Translations under genes and position numbers: made by a program
NCBI GenBank assembly: GCA_009885205.1
Contig: VFLE01000058.1
Location: 1 to 11,956 of the forward strand
DNA length: 11,956 bases
Direction of reading: 5' to 3'
Source: Candidatus Shapirobacteria bacterium
Lineage (GTDB): Bacteria > Patescibacteriota > Microgenomatia > UBA12405
Part shown: in pieces, positions 1 through 6,200 of the stretch
How positions within the stretch are numbered: the first letter of the stretch is position 1
Layout: each line of letters opens with the position of its first letter
Notes under the pieces: model-generated
What the model saw: the letters and a program-made list of their open reading frames with translations, nothing else
Databases searched by the model: none
Told to the model about the DNA's origin: nothing

Positions 1-108
1 ATGACAAACAATACCACACCGGCAGTAGTGGTCAATTATCGTCCCGATATGATATTTGCCTTACCGGGAATAATTAGTAAAGTTTTATCGGGGTGGAAGG
101 AGTTATAA
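1..108 (+). CDS. C-terminal end of an upstream gene, probably of the pilus operon (partial)
   Basis: The reading frame is open from the first base and stops with TAA at 106-108. It gives at least 35 residues ending in GIISKVLSGWKEL. The ATG at position 1 is probably an internal codon, because nothing before it can be seen. Its last codons contain the AAGGAG Shine-Dalgarno (97-102) of the next gene, and only one base separates its stop from that start, so the two are co-transcribed. Its position before a minor pilin gene suggests another pilin or pilus-assembly protein. The visible part has no diagnostic motif, so the function is inferred from position only. Confidence 0.55.
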   Translation: MTNNTTPAVVVNYRPDMIFALPGIISKVLSGWKEL

Positions 109-109
109 A

Positions 110-862
110 ATGAAAAAAACTTCAAACTTCAAACTTCAAACAAGAAAGAATCGGGGGCAAGTGGCGATAATTGCCCTGTTGGTGTCGGCGGTGATGTTGA
201 CCATGGGACTGTCGATGTCAAAAAAGGAGACGACGGAAATAAAGGTAAATGCCAATGACGAGATGTTAAAAAAAGCCTTTGATACGGCAGAATCGGGTAT
301 AAACTTTTATTTGGGAACTGGGGGGACAAATTACCAATCACCCGATAGTGGCAGTTTTGCCAGTATAAATACCACTAAGATTGGTGATGGGAGTGACAAA
401 ATTGACTTTGGAGAATTTGTACTGACAGGAAGTAGTGAAAGTTATTGGTTGGTTAATCATTTGAATAATGGTGATATTGGGACAACTTATTTTGGTGGTC
501 CTAATGTTGATGTTTGTGGAGTAGGATATTCTGGATTAATTGAGGTCAGTTATTTTTATAAAACCGGAGCTAGTTTTAATTTAAGACGAGAACAATATAA
601 TTTAAATTCAAGTTGTGCGACGGTGACAATTAGTGTGGGCCAATCCCCTATTTTGGTGTCGATCATGCCGGTGGTTAATGGAGGTAAGTTTTATGTGGAG
701 GCCAACAATGGGGGGACATTTGCTTCCCAGGGAACTGATATTGAATCAGAGGGAGTCGCGCAAGGACAGGCCAAAAAGAAACTAAATATCCGCCAGCGAT
801 ATAAAGTACCGGGGTTTATGGTGTCAGGGATGATGGCCGAAGGATCGATATTGAGTGATTAA
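110..862 (+). CDS. PilX-like minor pilin / type IV pilus accessory protein
   Basis: The 250-residue protein has a short basic leader (RKNRG, residues 12-16) followed directly by a hydrophobic segment at about 17-36. This is the class III signal arrangement cut by prepilin peptidase PilD after Gly16. The hydrophobic helix runs into a polar helix containing AFDTAESGINFYL, which resembles the AxxAAEAGI stretch of PilX N-terminal domains. The usual glutamate at mature position 5 is absent (it is Ile), as I recall for some PilX-like proteins. The rest looks like a beta-rich extracellular domain with two cysteines. AAGGAG at 97-102 fits the ATG at 110. Codons 4-10 are built from three copies of ACTTCAA. 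The gene leads into pilM, so a role in pilus assembly is likely; assignment to the PilX family is by pattern only. Confidence 0.7.
   Translation: MKKTSNFKLQTRKNRGQVAIIALLVSAVMLTMGLSMSKKETTEIKVNANDEMLKKAFDTAESGINFYLGTGGTNYQSPDSGSFASINTTKIGDGSDKIDFGEFVLTGSSESYWLVNHLNNGDIGTTYFGGPNVDVCGVGYSGLIEVSYFYKTGASFNLRREQYNLNSSCATVTISVGQSPILVSIMPVVNGGKFYVEANNGGTFASQGTDIESEGVAQGQAKKKLNIRQRYKVPGFMVSGMMAEGSILSD
119..139 (+). repeat. Three tandem copies of the heptamer ACTTCAA inside the pilin leader
   Basis: Three perfect ACTTCAA units lie 7 bases after the pilin ATG codon, within the part that encodes the cleaved leader. Seven is not a multiple of three, so losing or gaining one unit would shift the reading frame. 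Confidence 0.9.
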
Positions 863-874
863 AACTAAAATTTT

Positions 875-888
875 TGCTAGACTGATAT
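875..888 (+). promoter_or_regulatory. Extended -10-like element just upstream of pilM
   Basis: TGC followed by TAGACT (875-883) and five bases (GATAT) precede the pilM ATG at 889. No Shine-Dalgarno is present in the 26-base gap after the pilin gene. If used, transcription would start at or next to the ATG, giving a leaderless pilM-pilN-pilO message. TAGACT matches TATAAT at only four of six positions and no -35 is correctly spaced, so this is a weak call that gains support from the same arrangement at other genes here. Confidence 0.35.
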
Positions 889-1890
889 ATGAGTAGTTTT
901 ACGGGCATTGATTTGGGAGTGGGGAGTATAAAAGTAGTTAGCCTGTCAAAAGATGGTGACAAAATTGTGTTGGACAATATTGGTGAAGTCAAAACACCTC
1001 AGTTTAATAAACTATCTGACTTAAATCCGGTTTTAAAAAGTTTGTTAAGGGAAATGAAATTGGAAGATGCCCAGGTAGTGGTATCGTTGCCCGAAGATAA
1101 AATTGTGTCTCGATTGGTGTCACTGCCACCGTTGAAAGAGAGTGAAATAAAAGATGCCCTTCGTTTTGAGGCCGAGACATTTGTACCTTTTCCTTTGGAA
1201 GAGGTATCGATTGATTATGAAGTGGTAAATACTGATGATGCTGGCCGGCTGACAGTATTTGCGATTGCGGCCCGCAATGATTTGGTGGCAGAATATATTA
1301 AGTTATTTAAAAGTTGTGGGATAGAATTGTCGGCCATTGAGCCAACTTCTTTGGCCTTGCGACGCTTGGTGGGACAAACGGTAATAGAGGCAAAGTCAAT
1401 TATGATACTGGATATTGGGGAAAAGTTTTCGGACATTATTAGTTTACATGAAGGAAATATTTTTTTTGCGAGATCTTTATCGGTCGGGGGTGAGTCACTA
1501 ACTCGGGCGATTTCGGTAAATTTGGGATTAGACATGGCCAGTGCCGAGGAATACAAAAAGGCTTATGGGATGAAGGAAATGGAGCTGGAGGGTAAAATAA
1601 AAAATGCGATTATGCCAGTGTTTGAAAGTATTTCGGAGGAAGTTAGGCGGGCGATTGCGATGTACGTAGAATCACACAACAAATCGGTTGATTTATTAAT
1701 TTTAAGTGGTGGTGGGGCAAAGATGCCAGGATTGGCCGAGGAATTGACAAAAAAACTGGGGGTGGAAGTTCAGATAATGCAACCATTTTTGAAAATTGAG
1801 ACAACTCGAATTGTAGTCCCAGTTGATTTGAATTTGGATGGTTATAGGTTTTCGGTGGCCACTGGTTGTGCCTTGCGAGGTTTGGTATGA
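889..1890 (+). CDS. pilM: PilM, actin-like ATPase of the type IV pilus inner-membrane complex
   Basis: The 333-residue cytoplasmic protein has the FtsA/actin fold signatures in order: phosphate-1 GIDLGVGSIKVV (6-17), phosphate-2 DIGEKFSDI (175-183) and the adenosine motif SGGGAKMPG (273-281). PilM binds ATP and recruits PilN through PilN's N-terminal NLLP peptide, linking the cytoplasmic motors to the PilN-PilO membrane dimer. The length is close to the family's usual 340-350. The start at 889 puts GIDLG near the N-terminus as expected. No Shine-Dalgarno is visible, and a -10-like element ends 5 bases before the ATG. The TGA stop overlaps the pilN ATG (ATGA), so translation is coupled. The protein is very rich in valine (32 of 333 by hand count), matching the G/T-rich strand. 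Confidence 0.95.
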   Translation: MSSFTGIDLGVGSIKVVSLSKDGDKIVLDNIGEVKTPQFNKLSDLNPVLKSLLREMKLEDAQVVVSLPEDKIVSRLVSLPPLKESEIKDALRFEAETFVPFPLEEVSIDYEVVNTDDAGRLTVFAIAARNDLVAEYIKLFKSCGIELSAIEPTSLALRRLVGQTVIEAKSIMILDIGEKFSDIISLHEGNIFFARSLSVGGESLTRAISVNLGLDMASAEEYKKAYGMKEMELEGKIKNAIMPVFESISEEVRRAIAMYVESHNKSVDLLILSGGGAKMPGLAEELTKKLGVEVQIMQPFLKIETTRIVVPVDLNLDGYRFSVATGCALRGLV

Positions 1891-2429
1891 GTTTAAATTT
1901 ATTGCCCAACCAAGCCAAGTTTCAGGTGAAAAAAATAAGAGCGATAGCTTTGAGTCGAAAGATAATGATAACTTTTTTGATAATTTGGGTAGTATTGGTG
2001 TTGGTAGTTTTGGGGCTAGAACAGGGAGAAAAATGGTGGCTTAACAAACAAAATATGGGGTATAAATTAGTGGTGGCCGATTATTTGCAGTCGTCCCCAG
2101 AAATTGTGACTAGCCAAACTATAAAATTTCGAGCCAAACTTTTGGGCAAAGTTTTGGCCGATAGGTTTGAATATGCTGATGCTTTTAAAATTGTGGGGAC
2201 GGCTTTTGACGATAGTATTAAAATAAAAGATTTTGAATTAAAAGAAAAAAGTTTTTTTCTGGTGTCAGTAGTGGTAGAAGATAACCAGACAATGAAATTA
2301 TTAGAAAACAGAATTGGGGAAATTAATTTTGGGGGAGAACCGGCAATTAAAAAAATTGTGATAAAATCGGTAGTTTTTACTAAAGTTGAGGCCAAATGGT
2401 TGTTGACCATGGAGGTTTATTTAAAATGA
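1887..2429 (+). CDS. pilN: PilN, type IV pilus inner-membrane assembly protein
   Basis: This 180-residue bitopic membrane protein begins MSLNLLPNQ, the conserved NLLP peptide by which PilN docks on PilM. A basic stretch follows, then one membrane segment (about 26-44), then an extracytoplasmic domain with a PilN/GspL-like alpha-beta pattern. An earlier in-frame ATG exists at 1866, but I chose 1887 because NLLP should lie at the very N-terminus, GAGG lies at 1877-1880, and the ATG overlaps the pilM TGA. PilN heterodimerises with PilO. With no secretin or PilP gene in view, the complex is probably that of a cell without an outer membrane. Confidence 0.93.
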   Translation: MSLNLLPNQAKFQVKKIRAIALSRKIMITFLIIWVVLVLVVLGLEQGEKWWLNKQNMGYKLVVADYLQSSPEIVTSQTIKFRAKLLGKVLADRFEYADAFKIVGTAFDDSIKIKDFELKEKSFFLVSVVVEDNQTMKLLENRIGEINFGGEPAIKKIVIKSVVFTKVEAKWLLTMEVYLK

Positions 2430-3181
2430 ATAAAATAAAAAGTTGGTTACCTGATAAATTATTTGGCAAAGACACTGGGATTTTGTCGGTTTGGTTTTTG
2501 CCGGTGGTAGGGATGGCGATGTTAATTTTGGTGTTTGTGGGGGTAGTTTTGCCTCGGTTTTCAGAGGTAAAAAACTTGTTTTCTCAAATTGATAAAGTAT
2601 CAAAAGATGTTAAATTGTTAAACCAAAAGAGAACTTATTTGTTGTCTTTGGACCAGGCAGAATTGAAATCAAAGTCAGATTTGGTGGAAAATGGGGTATT
2701 ATCGGAGAAAAATTCGTATTTATTAATAAAAATAGTTAGTAAAGTGGTATCTGATTTTGGATATACGGTGGCTGACTTTTCGGTGACCTTGGGTGATATC
2801 AAAGAGATTGATAAAAAATCGGTGAAATTTGACTATCAAAAAGTGCCAGTTGAGGTGGTGGTAACCGGTCCAAAAGCTAATTTTTTGGAAATGGTATCGG
2901 GGATGGAAAAAAGTTTGCCGGTATTGTCGATTGACAATTTTAATATGGTGTCGGCAGGTGAAGTGGCAACTATAAAAATGAGTATTTCGGCCTATTATTT
3001 GCCTGATTGGACTCAGGCCAAGTTGGAGGGTTTGTCAATTACTGATTTAACGCCAAGTAAGGATGAATCAGAGATTCTGTCACAAATTAGTAGCTATAAA
3101 TATTATGGAACTTCGGGGGGGGAAATAGGGGGAGAGGGACAAAAGTTTGTGCCTAATAATAGAATCGACCCGTTTTATTGA
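2426..3181 (+). CDS. pilO: PilO, type IV pilus inner-membrane assembly protein
   Basis: The 251-residue protein has a short cytoplasmic N-terminus, one membrane segment (about 20-42), a helical and probably coiled-coil stretch (about 45-85), and a ferredoxin-like extracytoplasmic domain, as in PilO. It pairs with PilN to set the periplasmic or extracellular frame around the pilus. The start at 2426 is fixed by GGAGG at 2411-2415 and by the ATGA overlap with pilN; the upstream in-frame ATG at 2396 would ignore both. The last 25 or so residues are glycine-rich and probably disordered. It is the final gene of this operon; convergent genes follow after a palindromic repeat. Confidence 0.9.
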   Translation: MNKIKSWLPDKLFGKDTGILSVWFLPVVGMAMLILVFVGVVLPRFSEVKNLFSQIDKVSKDVKLLNQKRTYLLSLDQAELKSKSDLVENGVLSEKNSYLLIKIVSKVVSDFGYTVADFSVTLGDIKEIDKKSVKFDYQKVPVEVVVTGPKANFLEMVSGMEKSLPVLSIDNFNMVSAGEVATIKMSISAYYLPDWTQAKLEGLSITDLTPSKDESEILSQISSYKYYGTSGGEIGGEGQKFVPNNRIDPFY

Positions 3182-3188
3182 TGTGTAT

Positions 3189-3306
3189 ACGTCATTGCGA
3201 GGAATATTTACAATAATGACGAAGCAATCTCGTTGGGATTTAGAAAGCGCTTATTCGATTTCAATGAGATTGCCACGTCCGGCAGTCGCCGGACTCGCAA
3301 TGACGT
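3189..3306. repeat. 118-bp palindromic dispersed repeat with CGTCATTGCGAG ends
   Basis: The ends are perfect 13-bp inverted repeats: ACGTCATTGCGAG at 3189-3201 and CTCGCAATGACGT at 3294-3306. A second inner pair, GCAATCTC near 3224 and GAGATTGC near 3265, continues the palindrome. At 3277-3294 GTCCGGC and GCCGGAC form a perfect 7-bp hairpin. Repeats with these ends (CGTCATTGCGAGG, GAAGCAATCTC) recur in many bacterial genomes as short non-autonomous elements; this is recalled, not searched. It fills the gap between convergent pilO and khpA and could fold in RNA from either side, so it may also serve as a transcription end or mRNA-stabilising hairpin. Confidence 0.8.
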
Positions 3307-3312
3307 GTTGTT

Positions 3313-3546
3313 TTATTCCTTAATTTCTAGCATGTAGCGGACATCTGGGTAGGCGAGGTTGAGAAGAGTGCGGAGTGATTTAATTATTTTACCTTCTTTG
3401 CCAATTAATTGGCCAACAAATTCGGGTAGGGCAGAAACAGAAATAATGGTAATGCCGTTTTCATCGCGAGAATTGACAGTAACATTGGCAGATTCGGGTA
3501 AAATTGAGGTAACAATATATTGAGCTGTATCAGAGATAGTACTCAT
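3313..3546 (-). CDS. khpA: KhpA-type KH-domain RNA-binding protein
   Basis: This 77-residue protein consists of a single KH domain. The GxxG loop is GKEG at residues 49-52, inside VGQLIGKEGKIIKSLRTLL, the usual helix-GxxG-helix RNA-binding signature. KhpA-family proteins (YlqC/DUF1 KH type) bind many RNAs and, in Gram-positive bacteria, act with KhpB in cell-wall growth and division control. The gene follows rpsP after a two-base gap, its classic position, so the two are co-transcribed. No clear Shine-Dalgarno precedes the ATG, so translation is probably coupled to rpsP. The length is typical. Confidence 0.92.
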   Translation of the reverse strand: MSTISDTAQYIVTSILPESANVTVNSRDENGITIISVSALPEFVGQLIGKEGKIIKSLRTLLNLAYPDVRYMLEIKE

Positions 3547-3548
3547 AA

Positions 3549-3815
3549 TTATTCGGCTTTGGTTTTAACAGCTTTCTTTTTGTTGGGATATTTGGTGGGG
3601 TTTAAAAGCTTGTCGACTCCAAGAGTAACTTGGGCGCCATTTTTGACCCATTTTTGCATTTCTTCTTTATTAATTTCTAGAGTCTTTGATTGAGGAGTAT
3701 AAAAACCCAAGTCGGCGGTAAATTTGCCGTTCATTTTGCTGTGTTGTTCGGCCACCACAATTCGAAATGAGCGTTGGTGAATTTTTCCATTTGGTCTGAG
3801 TTTTATTTTGAGCAT
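3549..3815 (-). CDS. rpsP: 30S ribosomal protein bS16
   Basis: The 88-residue protein begins MLKIKLRPNGKIHQRSFRIV, matching the S16 N-terminal pattern (basic, with R/K around the RP-G and the FRIVV strand), followed by DLGFYTPQ and a lysine-rich tail. bS16 binds 16S rRNA and is needed for assembly of the 30S body. khpA follows in the same operon. No Shine-Dalgarno precedes the start. Instead TGT-TATACT ends six bases before the ATG with a TTGTTT 17 bases further upstream, so the message may be leaderless. The gene lies downstream of rnc across a 130-base gap and may also receive read-through. Confidence 0.96.
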   Translation of the reverse strand: MLKIKLRPNGKIHQRSFRIVVAEQHSKMNGKFTADLGFYTPQSKTLEINKEEMQKWVKNGAQVTLGVDKLLNPTKYPNKKKAVKTKAE

Positions 3816-3853
3816 GGATGAAGTATAACAAACTAAGTTCCAAAAAACAAAGT
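3816..3853 (-). promoter_or_regulatory. Candidate leaderless promoter of rpsP-khpA
   Basis: Reading the - strand, TTGTTT lies 17 bases upstream of TATACT (3822-3827), which is preceded by TGT (3828-3830), an extended -10. Only TCATCC (3816-3821) separates the -10 from the ATG, so the first transcribed base would be about the A of the start codon. The TATACT match and the spacing are good, while the -35 is only moderate. Confidence 0.55.
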
Positions 3854-3939
3854 CACAATTTCCAGGTAAATTACATAAATCAAATTACAAATTAACAATA
3901 TAAATTATTTGGAAATTGTAAATTTGGAATTTGTTTTTT
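3842..3939. repeat. AT-rich imperfect palindrome between rnc and rpsP
   Basis: Two nested perfect 10-bp arms define it: AAAAAACAAA (3842-3851) with TTTGTTTTTT (3930-3939), and ACAATTTCCA (3855-3864) with TGGAAATTGT (3910-3919). The centre is AAATTACA-like low-complexity sequence. It could fold into a long hairpin in an rnc-rpsP read-through transcript. Whether it is a mobile repeat, a processing site or chance in AT-rich DNA is not clear. Confidence 0.55.
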
Positions 3940-3940
3940 A

Positions 3941-3962
3941 CTGAATTATTTTAATAATTCAG
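3941..3962 (-). other. Hairpin spanning the rnc stop codon
   Basis: CTGAATTATT (3941-3950) and AATAATTCAG (3953-3962) are perfect 10-bp inverted repeats with a two-base centre. The rnc TAA (3946-3948) lies inside one arm. No U-tract follows on the - strand, so it is not a canonical terminator. It could block 3' exonucleases or be a double-stranded site near the end of the RNase III message. Confidence 0.5.
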
Positions 3963-4635
3963 TTGTTGCATTGATGGCGGCTTGTTCTTCGGCTTTTTGT
4001 TTGGAATTGCCTTCGCCTTGGGCGATTAACTTGTCACCAATATAGGCAGCCGAGATAAATTTTTTGTTATGATCAGGACCGGTTTGGGAAATGACTTGAT
4101 AATTGGGAGTAGTCCCCTGTTTTGATTGGGCAATTTCTTGGAAAATACTTTTGGGATCTTTGTACTCGGTTTTTAAGGAAAAATTGTCGATACTAGATTG
4201 TAAAATTTGACTTAAAAAGGTATCACTGGCTACTTGTCCCCCATCTAAATAAATAGCCCCAATAATAGCTTCTAGGGTATCGGCTAATATAGAGATATTG
4301 AGACGACCACCGTGGGTTTCTTCGCCTTTGGATAAGTTAATATAATTGCCTATTTTAAGGGATAAAGCGATATCTGCTAAATTTTGGGTTCTGACAATTA
4401 AACTGCGTAAATTGGTCATTTGACCCTCGTTGAAATTGGGAAATTTGTGATATAAAATTTGAGACGTCCATTGTTCTAAAACAGCATCACCCAAAAATTC
4501 TAGTCTTTCGTTGGAAGTAGTAAAGGTATTTTTAAATTCGTTTAGGGAAGATCGATGGACTAAAGCTTGGTGCAATAATTTCTCGTCGTTAAAGCTGATA
4601 TTTAATAATTTTAATAAAGGTTTTAGATCAGTCAT
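3946..4635 (-). CDS. rnc: Ribonuclease III
   Basis: The 229-residue enzyme cuts double-stranded RNA and matures rRNA precursors. The nuclease domain has the family signature NERLEFLGDAVL (42-53). All acidic positions expected for the metal site are present: E43, E46, D50, E70, D119 and E122, the last two in LADTLEAIIGAIYLDGG. A C-terminal double-stranded RNA-binding domain (about 160-229) ends with the KQKAEEQAA helix. The length is normal. The ATG overlaps the nusB stop by eight bases (ATGACTGA), so it is translationally coupled in the rpmF-nusB-rnc operon. It fits its neighbours, since NusB and RNase III both act on nascent rRNA. Confidence 0.97.
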   Translation of the reverse strand: MTDLKPLLKLLNISFNDEKLLHQALVHRSSLNEFKNTFTTSNERLEFLGDAVLEQWTSQILYHKFPNFNEGQMTNLRSLIVRTQNLADIALSLKIGNYINLSKGEETHGGRLNISILADTLEAIIGAIYLDGGQVASDTFLSQILQSSIDNFSLKTEYKDPKSIFQEIAQSKQGTTPNYQVISQTGPDHNKKFISAAYIGDKLIAQGEGNSKQKAEEQAAINATTELLK

Positions 4636-4990
4636 TGATTGTTTGTTTAATTATAGAACCCAAAACGGCATTAACAAAAGAAGATGATGATTCGTTGCCA
4701 TATTCTTTGGCAATTTCTACCGCTTCGTCAATAATTACCTTGATAGGTGCTTTTGTCTGGGAAAACAATATTTCCCAAATAGCTAGGCGTAAAATAGACA
4801 AATCGACCCGATTAATTTTGTCGATAGGCCACTTGGGGGCAAAAAATTTTATTTTATTATCAATTTCATTAACACTAATGATTATGTCTTTTATGGCTAA
4901 TTTTGGGGTATTTTTGACTGATTCCCAGGCAAAAAGCTCTTGAAAAAGATGAATCCGTTTTTTATGGCGAGGATCGAGTTTACTTTTCAC
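4628..4990 (-). CDS. nusB: Transcription antitermination factor NusB
   Basis: NusB binds boxA RNA with NusE (S10) and supports rRNA antitermination. The all-helical C-terminal half is clear: a VDLSILRLAIWEILF stretch, then PIKVIIDEAVEIAKEYG, then SSSFVNAVLGSI, the conserved NusB end. I place the start at the GTG at 4988-4990, giving 120 residues beginning KSKLDPRHKKR. The in-frame GTG at 5027-5029 would give 133 residues but overlap rpmF by 50 bases. With the chosen start the overlap is 11 bases. Neither start has a Shine-Dalgarno, so coupling to rpmF translation is likely. The gene identity is firm; the start is less so. Confidence 0.9.
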   Translation of the reverse strand: MKSKLDPRHKKRIHLFQELFAWESVKNTPKLAIKDIIISVNEIDNKIKFFAPKWPIDKINRVDLSILRLAIWEILFSQTKAPIKVIIDEAVEIAKEYGNESSSSFVNAVLGSIIKQTIND

Positions 4991-5132
4991 AATTTTGACA
5001 CAAGAAACCTGGTCGTTTATCTTGGCCACATTTGAGACATTTGGTAACTTGGGCTAGGGCGGGGCCAGTTTGGGTGGCGCGTCGGCGGCCTTGGCGACGA
5101 CTAGAGGGCCAATGTTTTGGTAGTGCGGTCAT
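4980..5132 (-). CDS. rpmF: 50S ribosomal protein bL32
   Basis: The 50-residue protein begins MTALPKHWPSSRRQGRRRAT, with the conserved LPK near the N-terminus and a strongly basic first half, and then a zinc ribbon made by CLKC (32-35) and CQNC (45-48). This is the L32 layout; the C-terminal tail after the last cysteine pair is only two residues, shorter than in many bacteria. bL32 is a 50S subunit protein. The gene is small and overlaps the nusB frame, so automatic calls could miss it. It is the first gene of the rpmF-nusB-rnc operon, and its ATG is preceded by a TGT-TATAAT element six bases away, not by a Shine-Dalgarno. Confidence 0.92.
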   Translation of the reverse strand: MTALPKHWPSSRRQGRRRATQTGPALAQVTKCLKCGQDKRPGFLCQNCEK

Positions 5133-5147
5133 GGAGGTATTATAACA
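5133..5147 (-). promoter_or_regulatory. Candidate leaderless promoter of rpmF-nusB-rnc
   Basis: On the - strand a perfect TATAAT (5139-5144) preceded by TGT (5145-5147) is followed by six bases and then the rpmF ATG. This is a consensus extended -10. The hexamer 17 bases upstream (GAAACA) matches TTGACA at three of six positions. The predicted start point is the ATG itself. The six spacer bases, ACCTCC, are the opposite of a Shine-Dalgarno, which further argues against ordinary initiation. Confidence 0.65.
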
Positions 5148-5292
5148 CGGATAAATCGTGTTGTTTCGCTAGGGGAATATCTTTGACATTTGTCTGTATC
5201 TTGAAAAAACAGAGAAAATAGAAAAAATTATTTTAATTTGCTTGTTTTTACTGATGACTATATTTTTTTTAGAAAAAGTGCATAATTATTTT

Positions 5293-6195
5293 ATGGAAAA
5301 CATAACAACTGAAGTTAAAGATAAGGGTTTTGTTGTTACACTTGGGGGAAGAGGTCATGAGGTCTCCTCTGATACTTTGATTTTGACGCTATTTTCTACT
5401 ACATCAATATTACAAGAAATCAACAAAGAACTTTCTCCAGATAAGAGAATAGAAGTAAAAATTAAAGCTTTAAATGAAGGAAGTTTTGAAATTATTCATT
5501 CATTGAAAGAAGTCGCTATTGGGTTTTTAAAGCCAGAATCAATTGCTTACTTGTCTGGATTGTTTGGAATTTTTGTTGGGGTTATTGAACTTAGAAAGTT
5601 TTTAAAAGGTGAAGAGCCAAAGTCAACTAGTGCGGTTGATACTGGAGTAAAAGTAGAGAATGTTGATGGAGACGTAACAATATTTGATCAAAAGATTGTG
5701 AATATCTATCAAGACAATCAAATGATTAATGATCTTTTAAGTAGACAATTCGAAAAATTGAATACTGATGAAAGTGTCGAATATTATTCGATACGGAAAG
5801 ATACTGATAAAAATGCGGAGGTGGTGTTTGAAGCAAATAGAAATGATTTTGTTAATTTACAAAATAAACGAATTGTTTCAAAGGAATCTGTCCGAGAGAA
5901 TATCCGACAACAAATATATTTAAAAATAATAAAATTAGTATGGAATGATGATAATAAGTGGGCATTCTTATATGATGGGAATAAAATATCAGCTTTTATC
6001 AAAGATCCTGACTTTTTTGTTAAAATTGACGATGGAGAACAGTTTGCCAAAGGTGATGAATTGGTTGTGGACTTGAAAATATACCAAATTTTTGATCAAT
6101 CAATAAACGGTTATATTAACCAGGACTATGAAATTATTACGGTACATAAACATATACCAAGAAATGAACAATTAAAATTCGGTAAACAATTCTAA
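5293..6195 (+). CDS. Unrecognised 300-residue protein with one membrane segment
   Basis: I do not recognise this gene with confidence. The likely start is ATG 5293, because a frame beginning at 5242 would add 17 hydrophobic residues without improving the signal. Visible parts: an alpha-beta N-terminal region (1-75) with the stretch KIKALNEGSFEI, one hydrophobic segment (about 83-99, SIAYLSGLFGIFVGVIE) followed by RKFLKG, a polar beta-like stretch with VENVDGDVTIF, and a C-terminal domain (about 165-290) containing KWAFLYDGNKISAFIKDPDF. The layout resembles uncharacterised bacterial proteins I recall, with an N-terminal domain, one helix pair and a C-terminal beta domain, but I cannot name the family. 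It stands alone between divergent rpmF and convergent recG. G and C are nearly balanced in its coding strand, unlike all neighbours, which suggests later arrival. It may be an anchored sensor or accessory protein; that is a guess. Confidence 0.8.
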   Translation: MENITTEVKDKGFVVTLGGRGHEVSSDTLILTLFSTTSILQEINKELSPDKRIEVKIKALNEGSFEIIHSLKEVAIGFLKPESIAYLSGLFGIFVGVIELRKFLKGEEPKSTSAVDTGVKVENVDGDVTIFDQKIVNIYQDNQMINDLLSRQFEKLNTDESVEYYSIRKDTDKNAEVVFEANRNDFVNLQNKRIVSKESVRENIRQQIYLKIIKLVWNDDNKWAFLYDGNKISAFIKDPDFFVKIDDGEQFAKGDELVVDLKIYQIFDQSINGYINQDYEIITVHKHIPRNEQLKFGKQF

Positions 6196-6200
6196 TTTTT

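Noticed and set aside
1866..1886. Upstream ATG for pilN at 1866
   Set aside because: It would place the NLLP motif away from the N-terminus and overlap pilM more, ignoring the GAGG and the ATGA junction at 1887.
5133..5138. GGAGGT on the + strand as a Shine-Dalgarno
   Set aside because: No start codon follows at the right distance; it is the reverse of the bases between the rpmF -10 and its ATG.
5183..5230. TTGACA on the + strand as a -35 for the orphan gene
   Set aside because: No -10-like hexamer lies 16 to 18 bases downstream, and the gene starts about 100 bases later. A CATAAT six bases before the ATG is suggestive but lacks the TGn spacing.
5242..5292. Longer N-terminus for the orphan gene beginning at 5242
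   Set aside because: It adds hydrophobic, AT-driven residues with no Shine-Dalgarno, and the ATG at 5293 gives a normal polar N-terminus.
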